NCBI GenBank assembly: GCA_963849635.1
Contig: CAWKIA010000027.1
Span: 76,597-140,596, forward strand
Reading direction: 5' to 3'
DNA from: CAVRUD01 sp963849635
GTDB taxonomy: Bacteria > Chloroflexota > Chloroflexia > Thermomicrobiales > UBA6265
Length of the DNA stretch: 64,000 bases
Position 1 is the stretch's first letter. Each line of letters opens with the position of its first letter. The notes beneath the pieces are model-generated. The model was not told the DNA's origin. It made no database searches and saw only the letters and a list, made by a program, of their open reading frames with translations. Positions 17,794 through 26,632 of the stretch are shown piece after piece. A program made the position numbers and the translations under genes.

Positions 17794-17898
17794 GTGGAAC
17801 CGCACGAGCGACCCGTGGATCGCGTCCGGACCGCGTCGCGGCCGCGCGAGCTGAAGACCACCGACATACGCACGGCGATGGCGAGAGCTTTTGCGTGA
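17794..17898 (+). pseudogene. N-terminal fragment of the mandelate racemase-like gene
   Basis: From a GTG at 17794 the 34 codons (VEPHERPVDRVRTASRPREL, then KTTDIRTAMARAFA) closely match the first 29 residues of the enzyme starting at 25220 (ETHERAEDRVQTASRPSELK). Similarity ends at the RTA motif, after which a stop appears at 17896-17898. It is a tombstone of a partial duplication. Confidence 0.75.
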
Positions 17899-17968
17899 CG
17901 ACCGATCGGGCCCTGCGCCAGGACCATCTGCATCGGCAACTGCTGCCTGATGCTCTGCCCTGCATCCG

Positions 17969-18534
17969 TTACGTGGGTCTCCCTGGCAGCCAGCCAGGAG
18001 CCTCCGGACGCAGGTGGAGGATCAGGGCGGCGCAGATCAGCGCGAAGCCGAGGCGCGGTGCCACGACCGCCACCACCATGGCGACCGCGAACATCGCCAG
18101 GACCGCGAGGGACCGGCGCCGCGCCAGACGCCGCGTACGCTGGGATACCTGCGTTAATTCCGCGCGGGCAAAGACCTCTCGCTCGAAGATGTTGTAGGCG
18201 ATGTCGATGCACACGAACAGGCCCGCGTAGAGCACCACCGGGGACGACGCGAGCTTGGTGCGCGCAACCCAGGCGGTGGCAAACGGCAAGAGCGACACCA
18301 TGAAGAGATGGCCGAAGTTGATCCAGATCAGGCGTAATGGTGGTTGATCCAGATGATGGCGATGAACAGGTAGCTCACCGCGTAGCTCACGGCCGTTGGC
18401 CACAGGTGCCGGAGCGCCGACAATGTCGACTCCTCCGGGGCCTCGAGCTCCAGCACCATGATGGTCACGATCACCGCGAAGACCGCGTCGGAGTACGCGG
18501 CTAGCCGGTCTGCCGATGGCTCTTCGTCCCGCAT
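17969..18534 (-). CDS. TMEM175/DUF1211-family membrane protein, one frameshift
   Basis: The ATG at 18534 starts SADRLAAYSDAVFAVIVTIM, the hallmark first helix of bacterial TMEM175 potassium channels (the family motif FSDxxxA is AYSDAVFA here). A second helix, SYLFIAIIWINHHYA, ends in a stop near 18330. In the next frame the sequence continues without loss: IWINFGHLFMVSLLPFATAW (third helix), then YAGLFVCIDIAYNIFERE, LAVLAMFAVAMVVAVVAPR and GFALICAALILHL, to the stop at 17969. The whole is about 190 residues with six helices, the normal size, so a single indel near 18335 breaks it. It would conduct K+ or other cations as a dimer if functional. Confidence 0.75.
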
Positions 18535-18695
18535 AGTCTGCTCCCGGGCATGAGCAAGACGCCGCCCGATCGGTCGCGTCGCGACAGGCGGTGCGTGGAT
18601 TGAGCATACCGAATCGGCACACTATCTCAGAAATGCCGGATTGCGAATCCATTGGCGTCTGGCACCACGTGCGTGGCGCACTCCGCCGACATCGA

Positions 18696-18725
18696 GCAGA
18701 CCCCAACCTTTCGGCTGGGGTCTGC
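18696..18725. terminator. 10-bp perfect hairpin between the TMEM175-like and MMPL genes
   Basis: GCAGACCCCA (18696-18705) and TGGGGTCTGC (18716-18725) form a perfect stem with a 10-nt loop. It lies 55 bp after the MMPL fragment stop on the minus strand, a good position for a terminator, though a clear T-run is absent. Confidence 0.5.
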
Positions 18726-18779
18726 TTGGTTGGGTCGGCGCCCAAACCAACATCTTCGTTCAGGACCGGGCCGATGGTG

Positions 18780-19200
18780 TTAGTCCGCCGGGCTCAGTTC
18801 TACCGAGGTGATGGGAGCCGGTGCCGGGGCGCCTTCGATGCGCAGGTCTGGCAACCAGGCCAGCCAACTTGGCAGGTACCAGTTGCGGTCGCCCAAGAGC
18901 GCCATGCTCGCCGGCACAAGCACCGAGCGGACGATGGTGGCATCAAGGATTACGGCGACGGCGAGGCCGAACCCGACCTGCTGGAACATCACCAGTTGGC
19001 CGCTGGCAAAGCCGGCAAAGACGGCGACCATGATCAGGGCGGCGCCGGTGATGATCTTCGCGGTCGATTGCAGCCCGACCGCGACCGATTCTCTGTTGTC
19101 GTGGGTCTGGTCGTAATGCTCCCGGATGCGAGAGAGCAGGAAGACGTGGTAGTCCATCGAGAGCCCGAAGAGGACGCAGAAGAGGAAAATCGGAGCCGAC
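18780..19200 (-). pseudogene. C-terminal fragment of an MMPL/RND transporter
   Basis: The frame from about 19200 reads PIFLFCVLFGLSMDYHVFLL, SRIREHYDQT, then AKIITGAALIMVAVFAGFAS, VGFGLAVAVILDATIVRSVL and VPASMALLGDRNWYLPSWLAW, which is the last transmembrane block of MMPL lipid exporters. The stop at 18780 is a natural end, but the first several hundred residues are missing. Upstream the sequence becomes the N-terminus of a STAND ATPase in another frame. It is a deletion remnant, probably inactive. Confidence 0.8.
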
Positions 19201-19669
19201 GGCCTCCGAACGCGCTCGCCAGGTGTGTTTCCAGCGGACGACCATCGGCATCGCGCAGGCCGAGCGCCGACGCAATCGTCGGGAGTACGTGCGCCGGGTC
19301 GGCCACAGAAGCCAGCGCCACGAAGGCGATGCCGTCCGGGAAATCCTCCGCCAACCCGGACGCGACCCGCAGGGCCAGACGGGTCTTGCCAACGCCACCG
19401 GGTCCGGTCAGTGTGAGAAGGCGCAGATCGGGCTGACGGAGCAGTGCCAACACCTCTGCGATGTGGCGGTCCCGGCCGACGAACGACGTGAGCGGCCGAG
19501 GGAGCGGCGAGAGCAACATGCCGTCGCCCCAGTCGCGTCGGACATCCAGGCCCAGTGCCTCGGCAGACTGGTCGAAGGGAACAGAGGCAGGCACGGCGGC
19601 TCCCGCTCGGTGGGAAATGTGGAGGGAGAGAATACTACGGTCGTCGGATGCTGGCCCTGGCATTCCCAA
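19193..19669 (-). pseudogene. N-terminal fragment of a STAND ATPase, fused out of frame to MMPL
   Basis: Likely starts are the ATG at 19669, a GTG at 19594 or an ATG at 19519. NB-ARC motifs are clear: LPRPLTSFVGRDRHIAEVLA, Walker A GPGGVGKT, LRVASGLAEDFPDGIAFV and ALGLRDADGRPLETHLASAF. Similarity to the family ends there, before Walker B, at about 19200, where MMPL sequence begins in a different frame; the open frame drifts on in that wrong frame to 19034. The nucleotide-binding domain is incomplete, so it cannot work as a regulator. Confidence 0.75.
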
Positions 19670-19860
19670 GTCGCGGGCAAACGAGAGGCAGGGTCCGCGC
19701 CTCAGAAATGCCCGGTATCGAGACTCGAGTCGGAAGAGTTATCACTCCGCGTATGGTCTGCGCTTCAAGGGGAAAGGTCAGCGCACTTGAGGTCAGACGG
19801 TACTAGGCCAGAATCTCAGACAGCGTCCCGCAAGTGTCCCTAAACGGCTTGATTGCGAGA

Positions 19861-19965
19861 CAATCGACTTCTGGCATCCTGAATGTACGCGTCGCGGATG
19901 GCGCTCTCGGCAAGGGGAGGTTGCGTCTTCGGCGATGAACGCGGACCATGCTGGGAGAGACGCCG
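19861..19965 (+). repeat. Copy of the region upstream of the mandelate racemase-like gene
   Basis: From CAATCGAC at 19861 to GAGACG near 19963 this is alignable with 25065-25171 at roughly 70% by eye, with the strongest block ATGAACGCGGACCATG (19935-19950). Here it is followed by no racemase gene. The whole gap 19670-20023 has no other gene that I can support. Confidence 0.55.
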
Positions 19966-20023
19966 GGGCCGACTTGCCTGCCGGCTGAGTGAGCGTGACG
20001 TAAGGGCAGGTAAAAGCGGGGCT

Positions 20024-20524
20024 CTACGTCGATGGATCCGGTCCTTCGCCGTCGATTTCGACCTCCGCTTCGCAGTTTACCGGGGCATTAAGGGGCAGCA
20101 TCATCCCGATCGACGAACGCGCGTGCGCCCCGACCTCCGGGCCGTACAGCGCCAGAATCAGGTCGGTGTAGCCGTTAGTGACGAGGGGCGTCTGGTTGAA
20201 CCCGGGCGCCACGTTGACCATCGCAAAGACGCGGAGCCAGGCCGTTACCCTATCCAGATCGCCGAGTGCCCGTTTCAGGCTGCCGAGGTGCGCCAGGGCC
20301 ACCAACCGTGCCGCCTGGTAGCCCTGCTCGGCGGTCACGTCTTCCCCGACTCGGCCGAGCGGCTGCGCCAGCGACCCATCATTGTTCTGCGGCACGTGTC
20401 CGGAGATGTAGGCCCGGTTGCCGCGGACGCGCACCCATGGGAACGGGAGCTCGACGCCGGGCGGTAGGCGCAACGCTTCGGGTAGCTCGAGCCCCATCGC
20501 TTCAAGTTTGGCTTCGATTCGCAT
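20024..20524 (-). CDS. RidA/YjgF-family protein
   Basis: A complete 166-residue protein of the RidA superfamily: VRVRGNRAYISGHVPQNNDG, AEQGYQAARLVALAHLGSLK, RALGDLDRVTAWLRVFAMVN, GFNQTPLVTNGYTDLILALY and ARSSIGMMLPLNAPVNCEAEVEI without its last residues. The family includes enamine/imine deaminases; the Arg of RidA that binds the carboxylate appears as the Arg of HARSSIG. The slightly long N-terminus fits a divergent RidA subgroup. It lies 79 bp after the cupin gene on the same strand, likely the same transcript. Cytoplasmic. Confidence 0.85.
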   Translation of the reverse strand: MRIEAKLEAMGLELPEALRLPPGVELPFPWVRVRGNRAYISGHVPQNNDGSLAQPLGRVGEDVTAEQGYQAARLVALAHLGSLKRALGDLDRVTAWLRVFAMVNVAPGFNQTPLVTNGYTDLILALYGPEVGAHARSSIGMMLPLNAPVNCEAEVEIDGEGPDPST

Positions 20525-20603
20525 TCGTTCCTCCTTGACCTGGATGTCGGTCGGCTCGGGGATCGCGCGAAACGCCGGAGTTCCATTTGGGAGCGGTGTC
20601 CGG

Positions 20604-21026
20604 TCAGTCCGTGATCAACGCGTCGAGCTCCGGCTGGAGCACGACACTTTCGTGCTCGCTGGCATCGGTGCGGCCACCGATCACGACAGCCGGTTCGGTC
20701 TGGCTGCGATTGATCGCAACGTGGGAAACGCCGGCGGGGATGTAGAGGTAGTCGCCGGCGCGGGCGACGTCACGCTCACGCAGCCAATCACTGTAGCGAA
20801 GCTCCAGCTCACCGCTGACGACATAGAAGGCACTTTCGTGCCCCGCATGGTAGTGCGCGCGCGTGCGCCCCATGGGAGCGATCGTCACCATGCCTAGCCA
20901 GATGCCGCGCGCTCCGCAGCTTTCGTTGCTGACGCCCGGCGTATACGAGGGGCCCTGTTTGCCGTCGTAGGGATCCCCCGGATGCACGACCCTGCATGAC
21001 GAGCCGAGCGCAGTCGAGGTGTTCAC
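20604..21026 (-). CDS. Cupin-domain protein
   Basis: A 140-residue single-domain cupin. Motif 1 reads GRTRAHYHAGHESAFYVVSG (two His, a Glu and a Gly in the metal-binding pattern) and motif 2 reads GDYLYIPAGVSHVAIN with the final His, so a metal site is probably intact. Such proteins may be dioxygenases, isomerases or sensors of small ligands. It precedes the RidA-like gene; the pair may process a reactive metabolite, but this is inference. No leader. Confidence 0.8.
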   Translation of the reverse strand: MNTSTALGSSCRVVHPGDPYDGKQGPSYTPGVSNESCGARGIWLGMVTIAPMGRTRAHYHAGHESAFYVVSGELELRYSDWLRERDVARAGDYLYIPAGVSHVAINRSQTEPAVVIGGRTDASEHESVVLQPELDALITD

Positions 21027-21119
21027 GGTTGCCTCTCCTTCTTAACCGCTGAGCCAGGTCGCGGCCTGTTCCGCGATAGCGCCACTGTAGGAGCCTGCGC
21101 CCATCATCACCACGAACGC

Positions 21120-21166
21120 CTCACGCACTTACCCCACGCATTGGAGTGGGGTTACGAGCGCGTGAG
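21120..21166. promoter_or_regulatory. Two-step inverted repeat upstream of the XRE-STAND gene
   Basis: CTCACGC (21120-21126) pairs with GCGTGAG (21160-21166), and inside it ACCCCAC (21131-21137) pairs with GTGGGGT (21146-21152). It lies in the divergent spacer 21027-21244 between the cupin gene and the XRE regulator, so it may be an operator for autoregulation or a structured leader. Confidence 0.4.
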
Positions 21167-21244
21167 CACTCGTTTCCCGGCTGCCACCATCGCGCGTGCT
21201 ACGCTTGGGCGACTCGTCAGCGCAGCCGATCGCGAGGTGGCGAG

Positions 21245-23737
21245 ATGGGTACTGCTGGGAACCTTTCCCCATCCTTTGCCGACGTGCTGCGTCAATTCCG
21301 GATCGCGGCGGGACTCTCGCAGGAGGCCCTTGCCGAGCGGGCTGGTTTGAGTGCCCGGGCAATCAGCGATCTCGAACGCGGCGCTCGCCGCACGCCCTAC
21401 CGCGAGACAGTGCGGCTCCTCGCCGGGGCGCTCGACCTCACCGAAGGCGACCGCGGCGCACTGGAAGCAGCAGTCGAACGGGCCCGTGGACCCCGAGCGG
21501 CCGCCGGATCGACGACAGGCGGCGTCGCGGCGGTACCGGTTCCCCTCACGCAACTGATCGGCCGAGATGCCGATGTCGCGGCCGTGCACGCCGAGTTCCG
21601 GACGGGCTCCGCGCGCCTTGTCACGCTGACGGGCCCGCCGGGCATCGGCAAGACCAGACTCGCCTTGGAAGTCGCCCGCGGGCTGGTTAGCGAGTACCCG
21701 GACGGGGTCTTCTTCGTCGGTCTGGCGCCGCTGACAGATGCCCGCGCGGTCGGCACGTCGATCTTGCAGGTGCTTGGGCTCGTCGAGGCCGGCGAGCGGA
21801 CGGCGGCGGATCGGCTCAAGGACGTGCTCCGCGAGAAGCGAGCATTTCTCGCGCTCGACAACTTCGAGCATGTTGTCCAGGCCGCCCCATTGATCGGCGA
21901 GCTCCTCGAAGCGTCGCCGGGCCTGACTGTCCTGGCGACCAGCCGTATTACGCTCAGGATTCGCGGCGAGCACGAGTACCACGTTCCGCCGCTGACGATT
22001 CCGGGAGAGCCTGGCGGTGGAACGCCCGGCGGTGCCATCGACACGGTGGGCGGGTCGGCAGCGGTCGCCCTCTTCGTCGAGCGCGCGCACTCGGTTCGAC
22101 CTGGGTTCCATCTCACGGACGAGAACGCATCCGCCGTTGCGGAGATCTGCCGCCGATTGGACGGCCTGCCGCTGGCGATCGAGCTCGCGGCCGCTCGCTG
22201 CATGGTGCTCTCACCCGAAGCGATGCTCCGGCGTCTGGCGCGCGGTCTCGATCTGCTCGCCGGAGGCTCCCGGGATGCGCCTGCCCGTCACCAAACACTG
22301 CGCGCGGCTATCGCCTGGAGTCACGATCTGCTTACTCAGGAGGAGCGGGTCCTCTTTCGCCGGCTGGGCGTGTTCGTGGGCGGCTGTACCCTCGAGGCCG
22401 CGGAGCGCGTCGGGGCCGGTGATTTGGATGTGGATGCCCTTGAGGTCGTCTCCGCTCTGGTCGATCAGCACCTCGTGCAGGCCGTCGAAGGTCCTGGGGG
22501 CGAGCCCAGGTTCTCGATGCTGGAGACGCTGCGCGAATTTGCCCTGGAGCAATTGGAGGCCGCGGGCGAGCGCGACCAGATGCAACGGCGCTACGCGGAG
22601 GATGTGCTGAACCTTGCGCTCGAGGCCGAGCCGCACATGTACGGTGGCGACCGTGGGCAATGGCTGGGCAGACTGAATGACGAGCAGGACAACATCCGCG
22701 CCGCGCTCGGTTGGGCGAATCGGCAAGAGGATCCTGCGCTTGGCCTTGCCTTGCTGGGCGCGCTCTGGTTGTGGTTTCAGCGCCGGCTCCTGGTCGAGGG
22801 CCGGCGCTGGGCCGACGAACTTCTGGCTCATCCCGGCGCGGCCGGGTTGACGGCGCCACGCGCCAAGGCGCTCTTCGTGGCCGGCCACTTCGCCTGGCTG
22901 CAGGGGGATGTACGGGCGATGCGCGCCCGGCTCGAGGAGGCTATTGCGATCCAACGCCGGTTGGACGATGCCGCTGGCCTCAGGCGCAGCCTCCCGTTCC
23001 TCGGCTTGGTGGCAGACGACCACACGGCGGCACAGCGGCTTGCCCAGGAGGGGGTCCGGCTCTGCCGGCTGGGCAACGATCGGTGGGACCTGGCGATGGC
23101 CCTCCTGAACCTGGGTCGGACCGAGGCGACCTGGGGGAATGACGCGGCCGCCCGAACCTCCCTGGATGAGGCGGCGGAGCTCTTCGGAGCGATCGGCGAC
23201 CGGTGGCTGCGCGCCCTGGCGCTGACCAGCACCGGCGCGATTGCCTATCGCGCGGGCCGATTCGACCAGGCCGAGATTGCCTTTCGGGAGGCACTCGAAT
23301 GCTTTCAGGCGGTCGAGGACCGGCGGAACACCACCCAAGCGTTGACCAACCTCGGGTTTGCGCTCCTCGCCTCGGGTGACGTCGGACAGGCCCACGACCT
23401 CTTCGCGCGGAGCCTTACCTTTGGTCAGGAACACGGCGATCGGTTCAACGCGCCTGCCTGCCTACGCGGCGTGGCGGCCGTCGCGCTGGCATCGGGGGAC
23501 GCGGCGACCGCGATCCGTCTCACTGCCGCGGCGGATCAACTGGTTGCGACGACCGGCGTGGCGCGGTGGCCCGCCGAGCGATTGGGGGCGGCAGTTCCCC
23601 TGGACGACCTCCGCGCCGTATTCGGCGAAGACGCGTTTGCGGCGGCTTGGGCAGCGGGGGCAGCGCTCTCACCGGGAGAGTCGATCAATATGGCCCTGGC
23701 GAGGCCGAGGATGTCTCGAAAACACCCCGGTGGGTAG
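21245..23737 (+). CDS. XRE-family STAND regulator (HTH, NB-ARC, TPR)
   Basis: The ATG at 21245 gives 830 residues. The DNA-binding domain is N-terminal: an XRE helix-turn-helix at about 10-65 (FADVLRQFRIAAGLSQEALA, ERAGLSARAISDLERG). NB-ARC follows: LIGRDADVAAV, Walker A GPPGIGKT, Walker B FLALDNFEHV, LATSRITLRIRGEHEYHVPP, LDGLPLAIELAAAR. A winged helix (AIAWSHDLLTQEERVLFRR, LGVFVGGCTLEAAE) and TPR-like repeats (GHFAWLQGD, ALTNLGFALLASGDVGQAHD) fill the rest, and no LuxR domain is present. It is intact. The divergent cupin-RidA pair is a candidate target. An IS5 element begins 68 bp after the stop. Confidence 0.9.
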   Translation: MGTAGNLSPSFADVLRQFRIAAGLSQEALAERAGLSARAISDLERGARRTPYRETVRLLAGALDLTEGDRGALEAAVERARGPRAAAGSTTGGVAAVPVPLTQLIGRDADVAAVHAEFRTGSARLVTLTGPPGIGKTRLALEVARGLVSEYPDGVFFVGLAPLTDARAVGTSILQVLGLVEAGERTAADRLKDVLREKRAFLALDNFEHVVQAAPLIGELLEASPGLTVLATSRITLRIRGEHEYHVPPLTIPGEPGGGTPGGAIDTVGGSAAVALFVERAHSVRPGFHLTDENASAVAEICRRLDGLPLAIELAAARCMVLSPEAMLRRLARGLDLLAGGSRDAPARHQTLRAAIAWSHDLLTQEERVLFRRLGVFVGGCTLEAAERVGAGDLDVDALEVVSALVDQHLVQAVEGPGGEPRFSMLETLREFALEQLEAAGERDQMQRRYAEDVLNLALEAEPHMYGGDRGQWLGRLNDEQDNIRAALGWANRQEDPALGLALLGALWLWFQRRLLVEGRRWADELLAHPGAAGLTAPRAKALFVAGHFAWLQGDVRAMRARLEEAIAIQRRLDDAAGLRRSLPFLGLVADDHTAAQRLAQEGVRLCRLGNDRWDLAMALLNLGRTEATWGNDAAARTSLDEAAELFGAIGDRWLRALALTSTGAIAYRAGRFDQAEIAFREALECFQAVEDRRNTTQALTNLGFALLASGDVGQAHDLFARSLTFGQEHGDRFNAPACLRGVAAVALASGDAATAIRLTAAADQLVATTGVARWPAERLGAAVPLDDLRAVFGEDAFAAAWAAGAALSPGESINMALARPRMSRKHPGG

Positions 23738-23805
23738 AACGCGCCCTGCGTTGCGTACCAGCCCGTCGACCCGCCGCGCCCCCGGATTCCCCTGGGGTGG
23801 CTCTA

Positions 23806-24675
23806 GAGCCTGTTATGGACTTGGGGTGAGCGGTAGAGTGGCGTCATGGAGACACCAGCCCGCAAACCCTACCTGAGTGACGTGAGCGATGACGAGTGGG
23901 CGTTCGTGGCCCCCTACCTGACGCTGATGGACGAAGCCGCGCCGCAGCGCCACCACGACCTGCGCGAGGTCTTCAACGGCTTGCGCTCCATCGTCCGCGG
24001 CGGCCTGCAATGGCGCCTGATGCCCAACGATCTGCCGCCCTGGGAAGCGGTCTACCAACAGACGCGGCGCTGGCTGGCGGCCGGCGTCTTCGAAGCCATC
24101 GTCCACGATCTGCGCGAAGTGCTGCGGCTGGCCCAGGGGCGAACCGCCGAACCCACGGCGGTGATCCTGGACAGCCGCACCCTGCAATCGACGCCCGAGA
24201 GCGGGGGCCGGGCCGGGTACGACGGGGCCAAGCGGAAGAAGGGGTCCAAGGTCCACGCCGCGGTCGATACGCTCGGCCATTTGCTCGCCCTCCACGTCAC
24301 CCCGGCCGACGCCCAGGACCGGGCGCAGGTCGCCGATTTGGCCGCCGCCGTGCAGGAGGCGACCGGCCAGACAGTGGAGGTGGCCTTCGTCGACCAGGGC
24401 TACACCGGCGAGACGACGGCGGCCGAGGCGGCGGCGCACGGCATTCGCCTGGAGGTCGTCCGGTTTCCCGAAGCCAAGCGCGGCTTCGTGCTGCTGCCGC
24501 GTCGCTGGGTCGTCGAGCGCAGTTTCGCCTGGACCGGGCGGTTCCGCCGCCTGGCCCGCGACTACGAACGGCTGCACACCACCTTGGCGGGCTTCCACTA
24601 CGTCGCCTTCGCCTTGCTTGCGCTCCAATCCGCCCTTCCCATCCTGGCCGTCCTCTGAAAGTCCATAACAGGCTC
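23806..24675 (+). mobile_element. Complete IS5-family insertion sequence, 870 bp
   Basis: The ends are 17-bp perfect inverted repeats, GAGCCTGTTATGGACTT at 23806-23822 and its complement at 24659-24675. TA lies just outside each end (23804-23805 and 24676-24677), a likely target duplication. A single transposase gene fills the element. It is inserted at the stop codon of the SnoaL-like fragment on the minus strand, whose TAG is kept by the junction. The perfect repeats and intact ORF point to a recent, possibly still active insertion. Confidence 0.88.
23846..24658 (+). CDS. IS5-family DDE transposase
   Basis: A 270-residue transposase. The N-terminal part (LSDVSDDEWAFVAPYL, REVFNGLRSIVRGGLQWRLM, PNDLPPWEAVYQQTRRW) is the IS5/DUF4096 helix-turn-helix-like region. 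The DDE triad is visible as Asp109 in VILDSRTLQ, Asp183 in AFVDQGYTG and Glu224 in WVVERSFAW, followed by the FRRLARDYERL signature of the family. No frameshift. It catalyses cut-and-paste movement of the element bounded by the inverted repeats at 23806 and 24675. Confidence 0.93.
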   Translation: METPARKPYLSDVSDDEWAFVAPYLTLMDEAAPQRHHDLREVFNGLRSIVRGGLQWRLMPNDLPPWEAVYQQTRRWLAAGVFEAIVHDLREVLRLAQGRTAEPTAVILDSRTLQSTPESGGRAGYDGAKRKKGSKVHAAVDTLGHLLALHVTPADAQDRAQVADLAAAVQEATGQTVEVAFVDQGYTGETTAAEAAAHGIRLEVVRFPEAKRGFVLLPRRWVVERSFAWTGRFRRLARDYERLHTTLAGFHYVAFALLALQSALPILAVL

Positions 24676-24893
24676 TAGACGACCTGGGCGGACGCGGGGA
24701 GCGCGCCGAGTTGCTGTAGAAGGCCCAGGGTGTCGAGTTCGTGCCAGTTTTCGACGATTTGGGTGCCGTCGAACCGCCAGACGCTGATGCCCGTCAGCGT
24801 TACCGGTTTGCCGGTCGGCGGGGTGCCCTGGAATACGCCCCGGTGGGTGCCGCGGTACGTCCAGCGCAGGGTATGAGGCGGGGCGTTCCACGA
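24675..24893 (-). pseudogene. C-terminal fragment of a SnoaL-like (ester cyclase) protein
   Basis: The last 70 residues read TYRGTHRGVFQGTPPTGKPV, TLTGISVWRFDGTQIVENWH and ELDTLGLLQQLGALP, the usual ending of SnoaL-like polyketide cyclase/ester cyclase proteins. Upstream of about 24893 the frame loses similarity and no proper start or first half is present. Its stop codon lies on the IS5 right boundary. It resembles the complete protein at 36582-37190. Confidence 0.65.
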
Positions 24894-25064
24894 GCGTTCG
24901 TCGCCGCCATTGCCGCCTGTCGACGGCCGCCATCTCACCACGCTGCAGCATCGTGGAAACCGCCGGCGACGGTCGCCAGGCCTTTGGCCCACCGTGCGGT
25001 TGCGAATTCAGGTTGGCATTGGTGGCGCTATTTGCGAAGTATAAGAAATGGTCGAGTTGCCAGC

Positions 25065-25171
25065 CAATCGACGCTCGGCTCCCTGATCGCACGCGTCTTG
25101 GATGGCACGCCCGTGGAGTAGGACAGTTGCGCTCAGCGCAATGAACGCGGACCATGTCGGGCGAGACGTCA
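25065..25171 (+). repeat. Leader region of the mandelate racemase-like gene, repeated at 19861
   Basis: This stretch, 49 bp before the GTG at 25220, is alignable with 19861-19965. The best block is ATGAACGCGGACCATG (25141-25156). The position before a real gene suggests a promoter or leader that was copied to the other site. Confidence 0.55.
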
Positions 25172-25219
25172 ATGCTGCGCCGCGTGGGTAGGTGCGGAAC
25201 GAGAGGGAAAGGAGAGACG

Positions 25220-26537
25220 GTGGAAACGCACGAGCGAGCCGAGGATCGCGTCCAGACCGCGTCGCGGCCGAGCGAACTCAAGATCACCGACATGCGCACG
25301 GCGACGGTCGGGTGGGACAACTGGCACTTCACGCTGGTTCGGATCGACACCAACCAGGGGATCAGCGGCTACGGCGAGGTGCGCGATTTCGCCTCCAAGA
25401 CCTACGCGCTGATGCTGAAGCGCCTGCTGCTTGGCGAGAACCCCTGCAATCTGGACAAGCTCTTCCGCAAGATCAAGCAGTTCGGGCATCACGGGCGGCA
25501 GGGCGGGGGAGTCTGCGGCGTCGAGATGGCCCTGATGGACCTGGCCGGCAAGGCGTACAACGTGCCCGCCTATGCCCTCGTCGGGGGCAAGTTCCGCGAT
25601 CGGATCCGGATGTACTGCGACACGCCCAACGAGCCGACCGGCGCGGAGATGGGTCAGCAACTGCTCAAAAAGATCGAGCAGGGCTGGACGATGCTCAAGA
25701 TGGACGTGGGGGTCCAGCCCTTGATCGGCGTCGAGGGCGCCCTGAGCTGGCCGCAGGGGATGCTCCCGGGCGACTCCGAGGACCAGGTCGGACGAGCTGC
25801 TGAACATCACCCAGGTGATGCACCCCTTCACCCACGTTCGTCTCACCCCGAAGGGGATCGACCTGATCTGCGAGTACGTCGCCGAGGTGCGCGCGGTCGT
25901 CGGCGACAAGGTGCCGATCGCCGCCGACCACTTTGGCCACATCGGGGTCGACGATTGCCTCCGTCTCGGCCAGGCGCTGGAGCCCTACAACCTCGCCTGG
26001 CTGGAGGATCTGGTTCCCTGGCAGTTCACCGACAAGTGGGTCCAGCTGGAGCGGGCGCTGAACACACCCGTCTGCACGGGCGAGGACATCTATCTGCTCG
26101 AAGGCTTCAAGCCGCTCCTGGAGGCCCGCGCCGTCAACATCATCCACCCGGACCTGGCCACCAGCGGCGGGATCATGGAGACGAAGAAGATCGGCGACTA
26201 CGCCCAGGAATATGGGATCAGCATGGCGTTGCACATGGCGGGCACGCCGGTGAGCACGATGGCGAGTGTCCACTGCGCGGCGGCGACCCAGAACTTCATC
26301 GCCCTGGAGCACCACTTCAATAAGGTCTCCTACTGGGGCGACTTCATCGACGGGGTGCCGAAGCCGATCATCCAGAACGGCTACATCCCCGTCCCCGAAG
26401 GCCCCGGCCTCGGCTTCGAGCTAAATCTGGACGTAGTCCGAGAGAATCTCGTCCCGTGGGACAAAGGCTTCTTCGAGCCGACGCCGGAGTGGGACGGCAA
26501 CACGAGTGTGCGCAGCCACGACCGGCTCTGGTCCTAA
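25220..26537 (+). CDS. Enolase-superfamily (mandelate racemase/galactonate dehydratase-like) enzyme, one frameshift
   Basis: The GTG at 25220 follows GGAGAG. The N-terminal capping domain (SELKITDMRTATVGWDNWHF, GYGEVRDFASKTYALMLKRL) and the barrel start (GWTMLKMDVG) are in one frame; near 25790 the frame shifts and continues with DELLNITQVMHPFTHVRLTP to the stop at 26537. Barrel motifs fit the family: IAADHFGHIG with metal Asp, LEDLVPW with Glu, CTGEDIY with Glu, and ALHMAGTPVS with catalytic His. Full length is about 438 residues. The reaction is likely dehydration or racemisation of a sugar acid. N-terminal, C-terminal and leader fragments occur at 17794, 31717, 44884 and 19861. Confidence 0.85.
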
Positions 26538-26632
26538 GCGGGGGCGTTTTCGAGGGCCGAGGGGCACGGCGGCACACGGCTCCGAACTACCGTCATCAAA
26601 CCTCGCGTGTGAGTCTCTTGGAGCGGGGAAGG

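Noticed and set aside
14996..17965. A 989-codon open frame antisense to the GH13 gene
   Set aside because: It lacks family motifs, is Arg/Pro/Gly-rich as expected for antisense of GC-rich coding DNA, and the plus strand has a clear GH13 and DUF4188 with good ribosome sites.
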